From positions 1 to 30,508 of IMG/VR virus record IMGVR_UViG_3300031517_000001: a stretch of 30,508 bases of DNA; one strand, 5' to 3'. A program made the position numbers and the translations under genes. Below are positions 23,757 through 29,654 of this stretch, in pieces. The notes beneath the pieces are model-generated. The model ran no database searches and was not told the DNA's origin. It saw only the letters and a list, made by a program, of their open reading frames with translations. The stretch is from a virus. Each line of letters begins with the position of its first letter. The stretch's first letter is position 1.

Positions 23757-23782
23757 GAGCGCCGGACGTTCGCCCGACGCTC
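23757..23782 (-). terminator. Imperfect hairpin between the 23804 and 23052 genes
   Basis: GAGCG-C-CGG and CCG-A-CGCTC pair with one mismatch around an 8-base loop. It is followed on the minus strand by CTCTATTAC. Weak; some read-through into the next gene is expected. Confidence 0.4.
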
Positions 23783-23803
23783 CACAACGTCACCCCGCAC
23801 CGC

Positions 23804-24139
23804 CTACCTCGCCAGCGCCCACACGCAGCGCGCCAGCGCTTCTGAGAGCGTCGCCGCTTCCGCTTCATACTGCGCCAGCGTTCCCAGCGCGCCGCTCCAG
23901 TACGCGACCTCAACGCGCCAACCGCCTTCGCGTCGCTCGATCTCGACGCAGACGACGCGCGGCAGTGAGAACAGCGCGTCGAGCGGCTTGTACGCGGCGG
24001 GAGAAACGTCGCGCGTGAATATGCCGAATGCGCGGAAAGCGTCGCTCGCGCGGTCAACGTTGATGATCCGGTCGCACTCGCCCGGCTCGGTAAGGACGGC
24101 GCAGATAGACTGCGGGTGTCGCTCGAATTGGATTTTCAC
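23804..24139 (-). CDS. Small protein of unknown function, HicB/ABA-like outline
   Basis: 111 residues from the GTG at 24137-24139 with GGAGG upstream; longer frames to 24313 cross the preceding terminator and are rejected. The N-terminus is VKIQFERHPQSICAVLTEPG. The C-terminus has a Trp-containing strand (REGGWRVEVAYWSG) followed by EAATLSEALARCVWALA, the same strand-to-helix outline as in the GEGDT family at 6137-7447, but without the GEG. It may be a distant member. It lies after a terminator, so it is expressed by read-through or from an unseen promoter. Confidence 0.65.
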   Translation of the reverse strand: MKIQFERHPQSICAVLTEPGECDRIINVDRASDAFRAFGIFTRDVSPAAYKPLDALFSLPRVVCVEIERREGGWRVEVAYWSGALGTLAQYEAEAATLSEALARCVWALAR

Positions 24140-24151
24140 ACCCACCTCCGT

Positions 24152-24190
24152 AAAAAGCGAAGGGGCGATCCGGCGAACCGGAACGCCCCC
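24152..24190 (-). terminator. Intrinsic terminator after the 24198 gene
   Basis: GGGGCG-T-TCCGG and CCGGA-T-CGCCCC pair around a stable TTCG tetraloop, followed on the minus strand by TTCGCTTTTT. It lies just before the ribosome site of the next gene. Confidence 0.88.
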
Positions 24191-24197
24191 AAACTGA

Positions 24198-24533
24198 TTA
24201 CCGACCGTCAACCTCTTCGAGTGTGAGCGTCGGGCGGGGAATGATCCCCGCCTGCTCCAACTCCCACCGGAATACTTCCGCCGCATCGTCAATAGATGGG
24301 AAAACGAAAACATCTGCGCGCGTTTCTTCGCCCTCCCACCGACTCCACCTCTCCTGATGGACGATTATACGCCCATCTGAAGAACGAAAAAACGTTGTCT
24401 CTACGCCGCGGGAGTCGTACTCTTCCCAACAGACTCCCAAGCACTCACCGTCAAACTCAACGTACGCGACGGTCTTATATGTATTGCCGCGTACGACGCG
24501 CTTGGTTCCTTTCCAGATGTTGATCGTAGCCAT
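24198..24533 (-). CDS. Small early protein, I-x-x-W family member
   Basis: 111 residues from the ATG at 24531-24533 with GGGAG upstream. It begins MATINIWKGTKRVVRGNTYK, then TVAYVEFDGECLGVCW, FRSSDGRIIVHQERW, VFVFPSIDDAAEVFRWELEQ and AGI. It aligns best with the gene at 26890 (VRGNTFRS, EDGRVAVHQ) and shares its first residues with the one at 24716. Function unknown. It has its own promoter and terminator and diverges from 24716. Confidence 0.8.
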   Translation of the reverse strand: MATINIWKGTKRVVRGNTYKTVAYVEFDGECLGVCWEEYDSRGVETTFFRSSDGRIIVHQERWSRWEGEETRADVFVFPSIDDAAEVFRWELEQAGIIPRPTLTLEEVDGR

Positions 24534-24576
24534 AGTTGTTACACTCCCTTCTATCAACGAAATCGATTACGCTCAT

Positions 24577-24605
24577 ATCCTACCACACCCCGCGCGAGTT
24601 GTCAA
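24577..24605 (-). promoter_or_regulatory. Sigma70-type promoter, minus strand (divergent pair C)
   Basis: TTGACA at 24605-24600, 17 bases, TAGGAT at 24582-24577, with GTGTGG before the -10. Confidence 0.85.
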
Positions 24606-24607
24606 GT

Positions 24608-24640
24608 GGGAAATTCGCGGGAAATTCGCCGAAATTGAGG
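24608..24640. promoter_or_regulatory. Shared GAAATT box between divergent promoters, copy C
   Basis: GAAATT occurs three times, at 24610, 24621 and 24631, in the context GGGAAATTCGC. Spacing of 11 and 10 bases places the repeats on one face of the helix. It lies between the two outward -35 boxes. Confidence 0.65.
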
Positions 24641-24641
24641 C

Positions 24642-24670
24642 TTGACAACCGGCGGGAAGTGCGGTATAGT
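24642..24670 (+). promoter_or_regulatory. Sigma70-type promoter, plus strand (divergent pair C)
   Basis: TTGACA at 24642-24647, 17 bases, TATAGT at 24665-24670, with TGCGG before the -10. Confidence 0.92.
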
Positions 24671-24715
24671 AGAGACGTAAGCAATAAACACACATCAAGA
24701 AAGGACGGCAATCTT

Positions 24716-25003
24716 ATGGCAACAATCTCTATCTGGCGAGGCTACCGACACTGGAACTGGGACGAAGAGAACGATTACGAAGTAGTGACGTATGAGGACG
24801 CGCGTGAACTCGGCGCTGTTCGGTTCAACGACGAGGAAGCGGACATTCAGTACCGCATCATCGAGTGGGATGAAGGCATTGTTATCTTCTACGTCAAGCG
24901 GGAAGGACACTACTGCGAAGCCGAGATTTACGAGTACCCCTCACTTGAAGAAGCGGCTAAGGAGTACCGGTTTGTGTTGAAGAAAGCGGGCGTCATTCAG
25001 TAG
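24716..25003 (+). CDS. Small early protein, I-x-x-W family member
   Basis: 95 residues from the ATG at 24716; AAAGGA lies upstream. It begins MATISIWRGYRHWNWDEEND, continues with strands (YRIIEWDEGIVIFYVKREG) and ends with IYEYPSLEEAAKEYRFVLKK and AGVIQ. It is strongly acidic. It is a paralogue of the divergent gene at 24198 (first residues MATI-x-IW-x-G) and of 22559. Function unknown. It is an autonomous cassette. Confidence 0.82.
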   Translation: MATISIWRGYRHWNWDEENDYEVVTYEDARELGAVRFNDEEADIQYRIIEWDEGIVIFYVKREGHYCEAEIYEYPSLEEAAKEYRFVLKKAGVIQ

Positions 25004-25022
25004 ACGCCCCACCGAATCCGAC

Positions 25023-25056
25023 AAGCCCCATCCGGCAACGGATGGGGCTTTTCATT
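25023..25056 (+). terminator. Intrinsic terminator after the 24716 gene
   Basis: AAGCCCCATCCG and CGGATGGGGCTT form a 12-bp stem with a 4-base loop, followed by TTCATTTCT. It touches the stop codon of the converging minus gene and may serve both directions. Confidence 0.9.
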
Positions 25057-26089
25057 TCTCCTTACACTTCCCGCAATACCCGTACCGCCGCGCAGCCCCG
25101 TACTGCTGCTGCGTCAACGCAGCATCGCAGCGCGGGCAGCGGTACGCCAGCGCAGCACGCTGCTGCTGATGCTCAGCAGTATGATGCTGCTGGCGCTGCT
25201 GATGCTGGTGCTGGTGCTGGTGCTGATGCTGCTGCTGATGCTGCTGCTGGTGCTGATGCTGGTGCTGGTGCTGGAGCATATGATCAGCAGCATCAGCAGT
25301 ATGCTGCCGGTGCTGGTGCTGCTGCTGACCGGCAGTATGCTGCCGGTGCTCAGCAGCATCAGCAGTATGCTCAGCAGCATCAGCACTGTGCTGATGCTGG
25401 TGCTGCTGGTGCTGCTGCTGGTGCTGCTGGTGCTGCTGCTGGTGCTGCTGCTGGTGCTGCTGATGCTGATGCTGATGCTGATGCTGCTGATGCTGATGCT
25501 GACCAGCAGTATGCTGCCGGTGCTCAGCAGTATGCTGCAGCATATGCTCAGCAGCATCAGCACTGTGCTGCTGGTGCTGCTGCTGGTGCTGCTGATGCTG
25601 ATGCTGCTGGTGCTGCTGGTGCTGGTCAGCAGTATGCTTGAGCATATGCTCAGCAGCATCAGCAGTATGCTGAGCAGCATCAGCAGTATGCTGCTGCGCA
25701 CTGCTGTGCAGCAACGTCGCAAGCGTATACGCCAGCGTCGCCAGCGGCGCGCTCTCCAGCACCGACAGCGCCAGCAGCAGCACATCAAACGACGCCGTAA
25801 ACGCCGCCGCGCTGCTCAACCCCGCCGGAACGCGCGCGGCATAGTCGGCGAGGACGTTGAGCGTGATCGCGGTGAGCACCGCCGCCCGCGCCACGCGCGA
25901 CGCCAACCGTTGGCGCTGCGGATCGGCGAACGCCGCGAACGCCAGCGACAGATACGCCAACTCGATCCCCACCGCCGCCAGCCAGCCTGCGAGGTCGCCG
26001 CGCGTCGGCGCAAGCGCGCGCTGGACGCCCAGCGCGCTTGGCGCGCTCAGCAGCAGCACTGATAGCGTTGCGAGAATGCGGAACTTCAC
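25052..26089 (-). CDS. Membrane protein with a His/Gln-rich repeat tract and C-terminal zinc ribbon
   Basis: 345 residues from a GTG preceded by AAAGGAG. Residues about 1-130 hold roughly four hydrophobic helices (6-24, 33-54, 66-84, 97-127). Residues about 131-310 consist almost only of His, Gln and Ala, with recurring blocks such as HTADAAEHMLQHTA and HQHQQHQQQ. The last 35 residues form a zinc ribbon (CPRC and CGKC). The four-helix region loosely recalls membrane proteins coded next to FtsK/TraB-type genes in conjugative elements. The His tract could bind metal ions or act as a flexible spacer. The codon repeat is described as a separate feature. It is the last gene of the accessory operon. 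Confidence 0.75.
   Translation of the reverse strand: MKFRILATLSVLLLSAPSALGVQRALAPTRGDLAGWLAAVGIELAYLSLAFAAFADPQRQRLASRVARAAVLTAITLNVLADYAARVPAGLSSAAAFTASFDVLLLALSVLESAPLATLAYTLATLLHSSAQQHTADAAQHTADAAEHMLKHTADQHQQHQQHQHQQHQQQHQQHSADAAEHMLQHTAEHRQHTAGQHQHQQHQHQHQHQQHQQQHQQQHQQHQQQHQQHQHQHSADAAEHTADAAEHRQHTAGQQQHQHRQHTADAADHMLQHQHQHQHQQQHQQQHQHQHQHQHQQRQQHHTAEHQQQRAALAYRCPRCDAALTQQQYGAARRYGYCGKCKEK
25144..25690. repeat. CTG/CAG-type trinucleotide-rich repeat tract
   Basis: About 550 bases built from CTG, GTG, ATG and GCT units (plus strand), with imperfect higher-order repeats such as CAGCAGCATCAGCAGTATGC and dyads around GAGCATATGCTC. It lies within the 25052-26089 gene, codes for the His/Gln/Ala tract, and leaves long frames open on both strands. 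The tract is likely to expand and contract by slippage. Confidence 0.9.
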
Positions 26090-26107
26090 GAGTACATCTC
26101 CTTTACC

Positions 26108-26151
26108 GTCACAACACGCATTCTTCTTTTATTTCTATAACGTGTTGTGAC
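26108..26151 (-). repeat. Palindromic element copy 7
   Basis: 44 bases, perfect 10-base arms, extended by one G/C pair. The strand reads VTTRYRNKRRMRVVT. It fills the gap between the PAPS-reductase-like gene and the membrane protein gene, starting 10 bases after the stop and ending a few bases before the ribosome site AAAGGAG. Confidence 0.93.
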
Positions 26152-26161
26152 AGCCGCCCGC

Positions 26162-26893
26162 CTAAGTGTCGCAGAAGCCCTCTTCGCAAAAATCACTCTG
26201 ATCCGACAGCGTATCCGCCTTCAGCACAATAATCTCGTCTTTTCCTCGCGCCCGGCGCTCATCGTTGATCCGGCGCTCCAGTTCCTCACCCATCTCGCGC
26301 AGCGCCGGATACTGTCGGATCAGTTCCGCCTGGCTGCGCACCGATCGGTACGGGCAGAACCAGCACGAAGATTTCGGCGGCGTTGCAAGCCCGGCGCGTT
26401 CAAGGATCGCGCGACAGTCGTTGCGGGTCAGGCGCTCGTCTACCAGCGGGTAGACGTTTTCGATGCGTTTCGAGCCGGAGTCTCGCATTCGGTGGAACTC
26501 GTCTACGCTGATTCCCAGCATAAGTTGTATCTTCTCGCGCCGGTACTTGTCGTACAGATAACGCCTGATCGGCTCGACTTTATACTGTCTGGTGCACTGG
26601 CGCTTCAACATAAACGACCCGTCTCGTGCGCGCCACGGCGCGGGCGTGAACGCCGGGCGTGCAAGCATATCTCCGTACAGATCGCGCTGTATAACCGTAA
26701 TGTCGCGCCGGTGCGTTTCCCGCAACCAATTCGTGAAGTATTTGACGTACTCGCGCGTTGCGGGCGACTCTGCGTCCAGCAGATCGACGTGGACGATCTC
26801 ATCTATCCGCCACCCGCGCTGCATCGCCAATACGACCAGCGCGGTGCTTTGGACGCCCCCGCCATACGAAATGACCGTTCGTTGTGCGCTCAT
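26162..26893 (-). CDS. PAPS reductase-like PP-loop protein
   Basis: 243 residues; ATG overlaps the previous stop as ATGA. The N-terminus VISYGGGVQSTALVVLAM is the modified PP-loop of phosphoadenosine phosphosulfate reductase-like proteins. Later features are MLKRQCTRQYKVEPIRRYL (a conserved Cys-Thr-x-x-Tyr-Lys motif) and SSCWFCPYRS, a Cys pair. Phage and mobile-element members of this family are common and mostly uncharacterised; DndC, which puts sulfur into DNA, is a relative. Whether this one activates sulfate, modifies nucleic acid or does something else cannot be read from sequence. Confidence 0.82.
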   Translation of the reverse strand: MSAQRTVISYGGGVQSTALVVLAMQRGWRIDEIVHVDLLDAESPATREYVKYFTNWLRETHRRDITVIQRDLYGDMLARPAFTPAPWRARDGSFMLKRQCTRQYKVEPIRRYLYDKYRREKIQLMLGISVDEFHRMRDSGSKRIENVYPLVDERLTRNDCRAILERAGLATPPKSSCWFCPYRSVRSQAELIRQYPALREMGEELERRINDERRARGKDEIIVLKADTLSDQSDFCEEGFCDT

Positions 26894-27159
26894 ACCCGCC
26901 CTCCTCGTTCCCCCTCGCCCGCGTCCAGCGCGGGGAGGATGTACGCCTCTGCGATATCAATTCCGTCATCAAGGAGGGATAGTCGCATCTGATGCACCGC
27001 CACGCGCCCGTCCTCGGTGCGGTAGAGCACACAGCGCTCTACCCACTCGTCCGCGTGCGCTACGTCAACGACGGCGAGGAACTCGCCGACAAACCGGACA
27101 CACTGCGTACTCCGAAACGTGTTCCCCCGCACCCCGCACCAGAGTTCGATATCTTCCAC
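26890..27159 (-). CDS. Small protein, I-x-x-W family member inside the accessory operon
   Basis: 89 residues from a GTG with GGAGG upstream. It begins VEDIELWCGVRGNTFRSTQC, then RFVGEFLAVVDVAHAD and YRTEDGRVAVHQMRLSLLDD, and ends with EAYILPALDAGEG. It aligns along its length with the 24198 gene (GNTYK, DGRIIVHQERW, VFPS). Unlike its paralogues it has no promoter of its own and lies in an operon between the FtsK-like gene and the PAPS-reductase-like gene, overlapping the latter by 4 bases. Function unknown. Confidence 0.75.
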   Translation of the reverse strand: MEDIELWCGVRGNTFRSTQCVRFVGEFLAVVDVAHADEWVERCVLYRTEDGRVAVHQMRLSLLDDGIDIAEAYILPALDAGEGERGGRV

Positions 27160-27174
27160 TTCTTGCCTCCTTTC

Positions 27175-29019
27175 TCAGTCATCACTCTTCAACCGCGCCG
27201 CGCGCGCCCAGTCGTCGTTGCGGAACCGCGCACCTAACGCCCGCGCCTGCTCTCGACTAACGCCCGCCCGCTGGAGCGCCGCCAGCGCAGCGAGCAGCGT
27301 ATCGTCCCCGGCCGTCGGGGACGGATCAACCCCCGTCCCCGCGCTTTCTGAAGCCAAATCAACCCCCTCAATCCGTCCCCGCGCATCAGAAAGCGTCGGG
27401 ACGGGGCTAGGGGCGTTTTGCGGCAACACAGCGCCTTGGGACGGCGCGATGTCGTCCCCGTCCCCGCTCTCGGAAACCTCCCCAAATTGGGCGTTTTCGG
27501 CGCTTTTTGCGGGTTCGGGACGGTTGGGGACGGGGACGGATACGTTCCGTCCCCAGGCATCAGAGAGCCTTGGGACGGCTCCGCCCCCGTCCCCAGGCAT
27601 CAGAAAGCCTTGGGACGGTACAATTTCGTCCCGCGGCTTGCTGACGCCTTGGGACGGATCAACCACCGTCCCCGCGCTTGCTGATGCCAAATCCGCCCCC
27701 TCGTTCCGTCCCCGCGCATCAGAAAGCGTCGGGACGGGCTTCTGCTCATCAGCCGTCACAACACTTGCTTCTCTTTTAATTAAAGGAGGTGTTGTGACAG
27801 CACTGAACAACAACGTCTCCAGCAGCGCCGCATCGTTGCGCGCGTTGATCAGTGCGTCGAAGTCTCCGACCAACGCGGACGTGCGTACCACAAACTGCTC
27901 GTTGTTGTGCCGCACAACGAATAACCCGCGCTCCCCCGGCGGCGGCGGCAGTTGCGACGGTCGGTACAGCAGCGCCTTCGGATCGCGCACCCCCAGCGCC
28001 GGCGCGTCCTGGCTTCCGTCCACCAGCGCGCCGGCGATGAGGGTTGATAGGTTCATTCGCCACTCCAGCCGCTTGCCGGTTGGGGTTTGCATCGAGACGA
28101 TCACCCGAATACCCAACGCCCGCGCCTTGCTCACCAGCGCGATGAGCAGTCGTTCCGTCTCGTCAACGACATCGATGATGTCCGTCGCCAGTACGATCAG
28201 CAGCGGCAGCGGATCGGGCGCGGTCTGATTGTACTCCTCGACGCTGCGCACCCCCGCACCGAGCAGCAATCCGAACCGACGCTTTGCTTCCTCGTTGATT
28301 GCGCCGATCGCGTCCAGTATCCGCTGCTGTCCCTCGTCGCCGTAGCCCCCGGCAGGCGGAAACAACATCTGCGGCAGTCGGGCGAGGTTCGGCGTCAGCC
28401 AGTCCCCCTTCCCGTCGAGGATCGCCCAGCGCACCCCGCGCTCGTTCAGCAGCGCCGCGAACCACAGCCGCAGCAGGTGATCCTTCCCGCAGCCGCTCGT
28501 GCCGTACAGCCCGATGTGGAGCGCGTCGCGCCCGAAGTCCAGCCAGCGGAAACGCCCGCTTTGGTCGCGCCCCAACGGAACCGCGAACCGCGCCGGGCGC
28601 GGGTCGGCGGGGTTGAACACAGAGGGAGAAGGAAGCGTCACAACATCATCTTCTCTTTTATTTCTATAGGGTGTTGTGACAACGGGCGTAGGTGTTGTGA
28701 CAGCAGCGGCGGCTGCGGCAGCAGCGGCGGCAGTCGCAGCCTCGGCGGTCTCATCAACCGTCACAACAGCATCTTCTTCTTTATTTATACGCGGTGTTGT
28801 GACAGTACGCAGCGCCGTCGGCAGCAAGCCGCGCGCTTCGAGTTGGCGCTCCACCCGGTACGCGGCGTCGTTCAGCGCGTGGTAGACACGCGCCGCCGCG
28901 TCGCGGTTGGTCGCCGCGAGCAGCGCGAGGAACGCGAAGACGCCGGCAATCGGGTCAACGCTGAACGCAACCGCGACGCCGAACAACATCAGAAATACCG
29001 CTTTGCCGCTGACATTCAC
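27175..29019 (-). CDS. FtsK/HerA-like DNA translocase, membrane-anchored
   Basis: 614 residues from the GTG at 29017-29019, which overlaps the previous stop as GTGA, with GGAGG upstream. Residues 7-36 form a hydrophobic hairpin. Residues about 73-128 are a low-complexity linker with an Ala run and palindromic-element peptides. The ATPase core follows: LYGTSGCGKDHLL (Walker A, residues 173-180), AILDGKGDW, LPLLIVLATDIIDV (Walker B position), and RALGIRVIVSMQTPTGKRLE, the FtsK/TraB segment. The residue after the Walker Lys is Asp instead of Ser/Thr. The C-terminal 200 residues are a repeat-rich linker ending in a small helical domain (LAALQRAGVSREQARALGAR). It probably moves DNA at the membrane. 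Confidence 0.85.
   Translation of the reverse strand: MNVSGKAVFLMLFGVAVAFSVDPIAGVFAFLALLAATNRDAAARVYHALNDAAYRVERQLEARGLLPTALRTVTTPRINKEEDAVVTVDETAEAATAAAAAAAAAAVTTPTPVVTTPYRNKREDDVVTLPSPSVFNPADPRPARFAVPLGRDQSGRFRWLDFGRDALHIGLYGTSGCGKDHLLRLWFAALLNERGVRWAILDGKGDWLTPNLARLPQMLFPPAGGYGDEGQQRILDAIGAINEEAKRRFGLLLGAGVRSVEEYNQTAPDPLPLLIVLATDIIDVVDETERLLIALVSKARALGIRVIVSMQTPTGKRLEWRMNLSTLIAGALVDGSQDAPALGVRDPKALLYRPSQLPPPPGERGLFVVRHNNEQFVVRTSALVGDFDALINARNDAALLETLLFSAVTTPPLIKREASVVTADEQKPVPTLSDARGRNEGADLASASAGTVVDPSQGVSKPRDEIVPSQGFLMPGDGGGAVPRLSDAWGRNVSVPVPNRPEPAKSAENAQFGEVSESGDGDDIAPSQGAVLPQNAPSPVPTLSDARGRIEGVDLASESAGTGVDPSPTAGDDTLLAALAALQRAGVSREQARALGARFRNDDWARAARLKSDD
27318..27738. repeat. Array of CCGTCCC...GGGACGG palindromic repeats with an 88-bp direct repeat, within the FtsK-like gene
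   Basis: A 32-base imperfect palindrome (arms CCGTCCCC and GGGACGG, centre GCATCAGAAAGC or a variant) occurs at 27373, 27547, 27587, 27626 and 27706, with partial copies near 27333, 27430 and 27666. From 27547 the period is 39-40 bases. A block of 88 bases at 27318-27405 is repeated at 27651-27738 with about eight differences; the offset of 333 keeps the frame. It codes for the repeated peptide PVPTLSDARGR-x-EG-x-DLAS. Confidence 0.88.
27755..27798 (-). repeat. Palindromic element copy 8, in frame inside the FtsK-like gene
   Basis: 44 bases, perfect arms. It encodes residues 408-422, VTTPPLIKREASVVT, in the linker just after the ATPase domain. The centre (CTCTTTTAATTAAAG) resembles copy 5. 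Confidence 0.92.
28637..28680 (-). repeat. Palindromic element copy 9, in frame inside the FtsK-like gene
   Basis: 44 bases, with one arm carrying one change (GTCACAACAT). It encodes residues 114-128, VTTPYRNKREDDVVT, in the N-terminal linker. Confidence 0.92.
28691..28701 (-). repeat. Half copy of the palindromic element
   Basis: GGTGTTGTGAC only, lying 10 bases beside copy 9. It encodes VTTP at residues 107-110. It looks like a remnant arm or the start of a tandem copy. Confidence 0.75.
28760..28803 (-). repeat. Palindromic element copy 10, in frame inside the FtsK-like gene
   Basis: 44 bases with one change in the left arm (GTCACAACAG). It encodes residues 73-87, VTTPRINKEEDAVVT, next to the membrane-anchor segment. 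Confidence 0.9.
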
Positions 29020-29654
29020 CGCCCGCCTCCTCCGCCGCCGGGCGCTCTGACATTCGCCGCGAGCAGCAGCGCCGTTACTGCGCACAGAATGGTGAGGAAC
29101 TCAAACGCGAACGATGCGGCAAACGTCCAGCCGACTTTTGCCAGCACCGCCGCTGCTCCTTCAAGCGCGTCCGGCAACGGCGCGAACAGTCCGCCGCGCT
29201 GCCACACGTCAACCAGAGCGACGGCTTCGCGATAATCGGTCACAATATCGAAGAAAATGAAGAAATACACCATCCACTGGAGCGCTTTGATGTCGCGCTG
29301 CACCAGCCCGACCGTCGCCAACTCGATCAGCGTCGGCAGCAGTGTGAGGAACAGCGCAAACAGCGTCAGCCATTCCGCACCCGTCGCCAATACGTCTGCA
29401 GCAATCGGCTGAATAAATCTCCACGTCGGTACGAGGTCGTAGCGGTACGCCAAAGCACCGAAGACATACGCTAGGATGAAGAAGCACGCCGACGCCACGC
29501 CCGCCGGAACGCCCCGCACCCCGCGCGCCCAGTCGACCGCGCGGCGCAGGTTGTCGCTCAGATCGAGCGCGCTCAGCAGTCCGTCGGCAACGTTGCTGTT
29601 GACGAGGGCGAGGATGACGCCCCCGGCGATGATCCAGGCGATTACATCACTCAT
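29016..29654 (-). CDS. Multi-pass membrane protein
   Basis: 212 residues; ATG overlaps the previous gene by 8 bases. It has about five hydrophobic segments: VIAWIIAGGVILALV at the N-terminus, ACFFILAYVFGALAY, WLTLFALFLTLLPTLIELA, LQWMVYFFIFFDIV, and FAFEFLTILCAVTALLLAA near the end. It ends in a Gly run. No family recognised. It is coupled to the FtsK-like gene (GTGA overlap), so it is a likely membrane partner of that ATPase. A transport pore or docking role is inference from the pairing only. Confidence 0.78.
   Translation of the reverse strand: MSDVIAWIIAGGVILALVNSNVADGLLSALDLSDNLRRAVDWARGVRGVPAGVASACFFILAYVFGALAYRYDLVPTWRFIQPIAADVLATGAEWLTLFALFLTLLPTLIELATVGLVQRDIKALQWMVYFFIFFDIVTDYREAVALVDVWQRGGLFAPLPDALEGAAAVLAKVGWTFAASFAFEFLTILCAVTALLLAANVRAPGGGGGGR

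Noticed and set aside
25042-26062. Long plus-strand open frames across the CTG repeat (Ala/Gly/Asp-rich and Leu/Met-rich)
   Set aside because: A trinucleotide repeat leaves every frame open. The minus-strand frame has the ribosome site, membrane helices and zinc ribbon, so the plus frames are by-products.
26108-26151. Palindromic elements considered as intrinsic terminators
   Set aside because: The loop is about 20-24 bases and no T-run follows the stem on the sense strand. Several copies are inside genes, where termination would be harmful.
26162-26893. PAPS-reductase-like gene considered as DndC of a phosphorothioation system
   Set aside because: No DndB, DndD or DndE-like gene is seen nearby, and the protein is much shorter than DndC. 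Only family-level similarity is supported.
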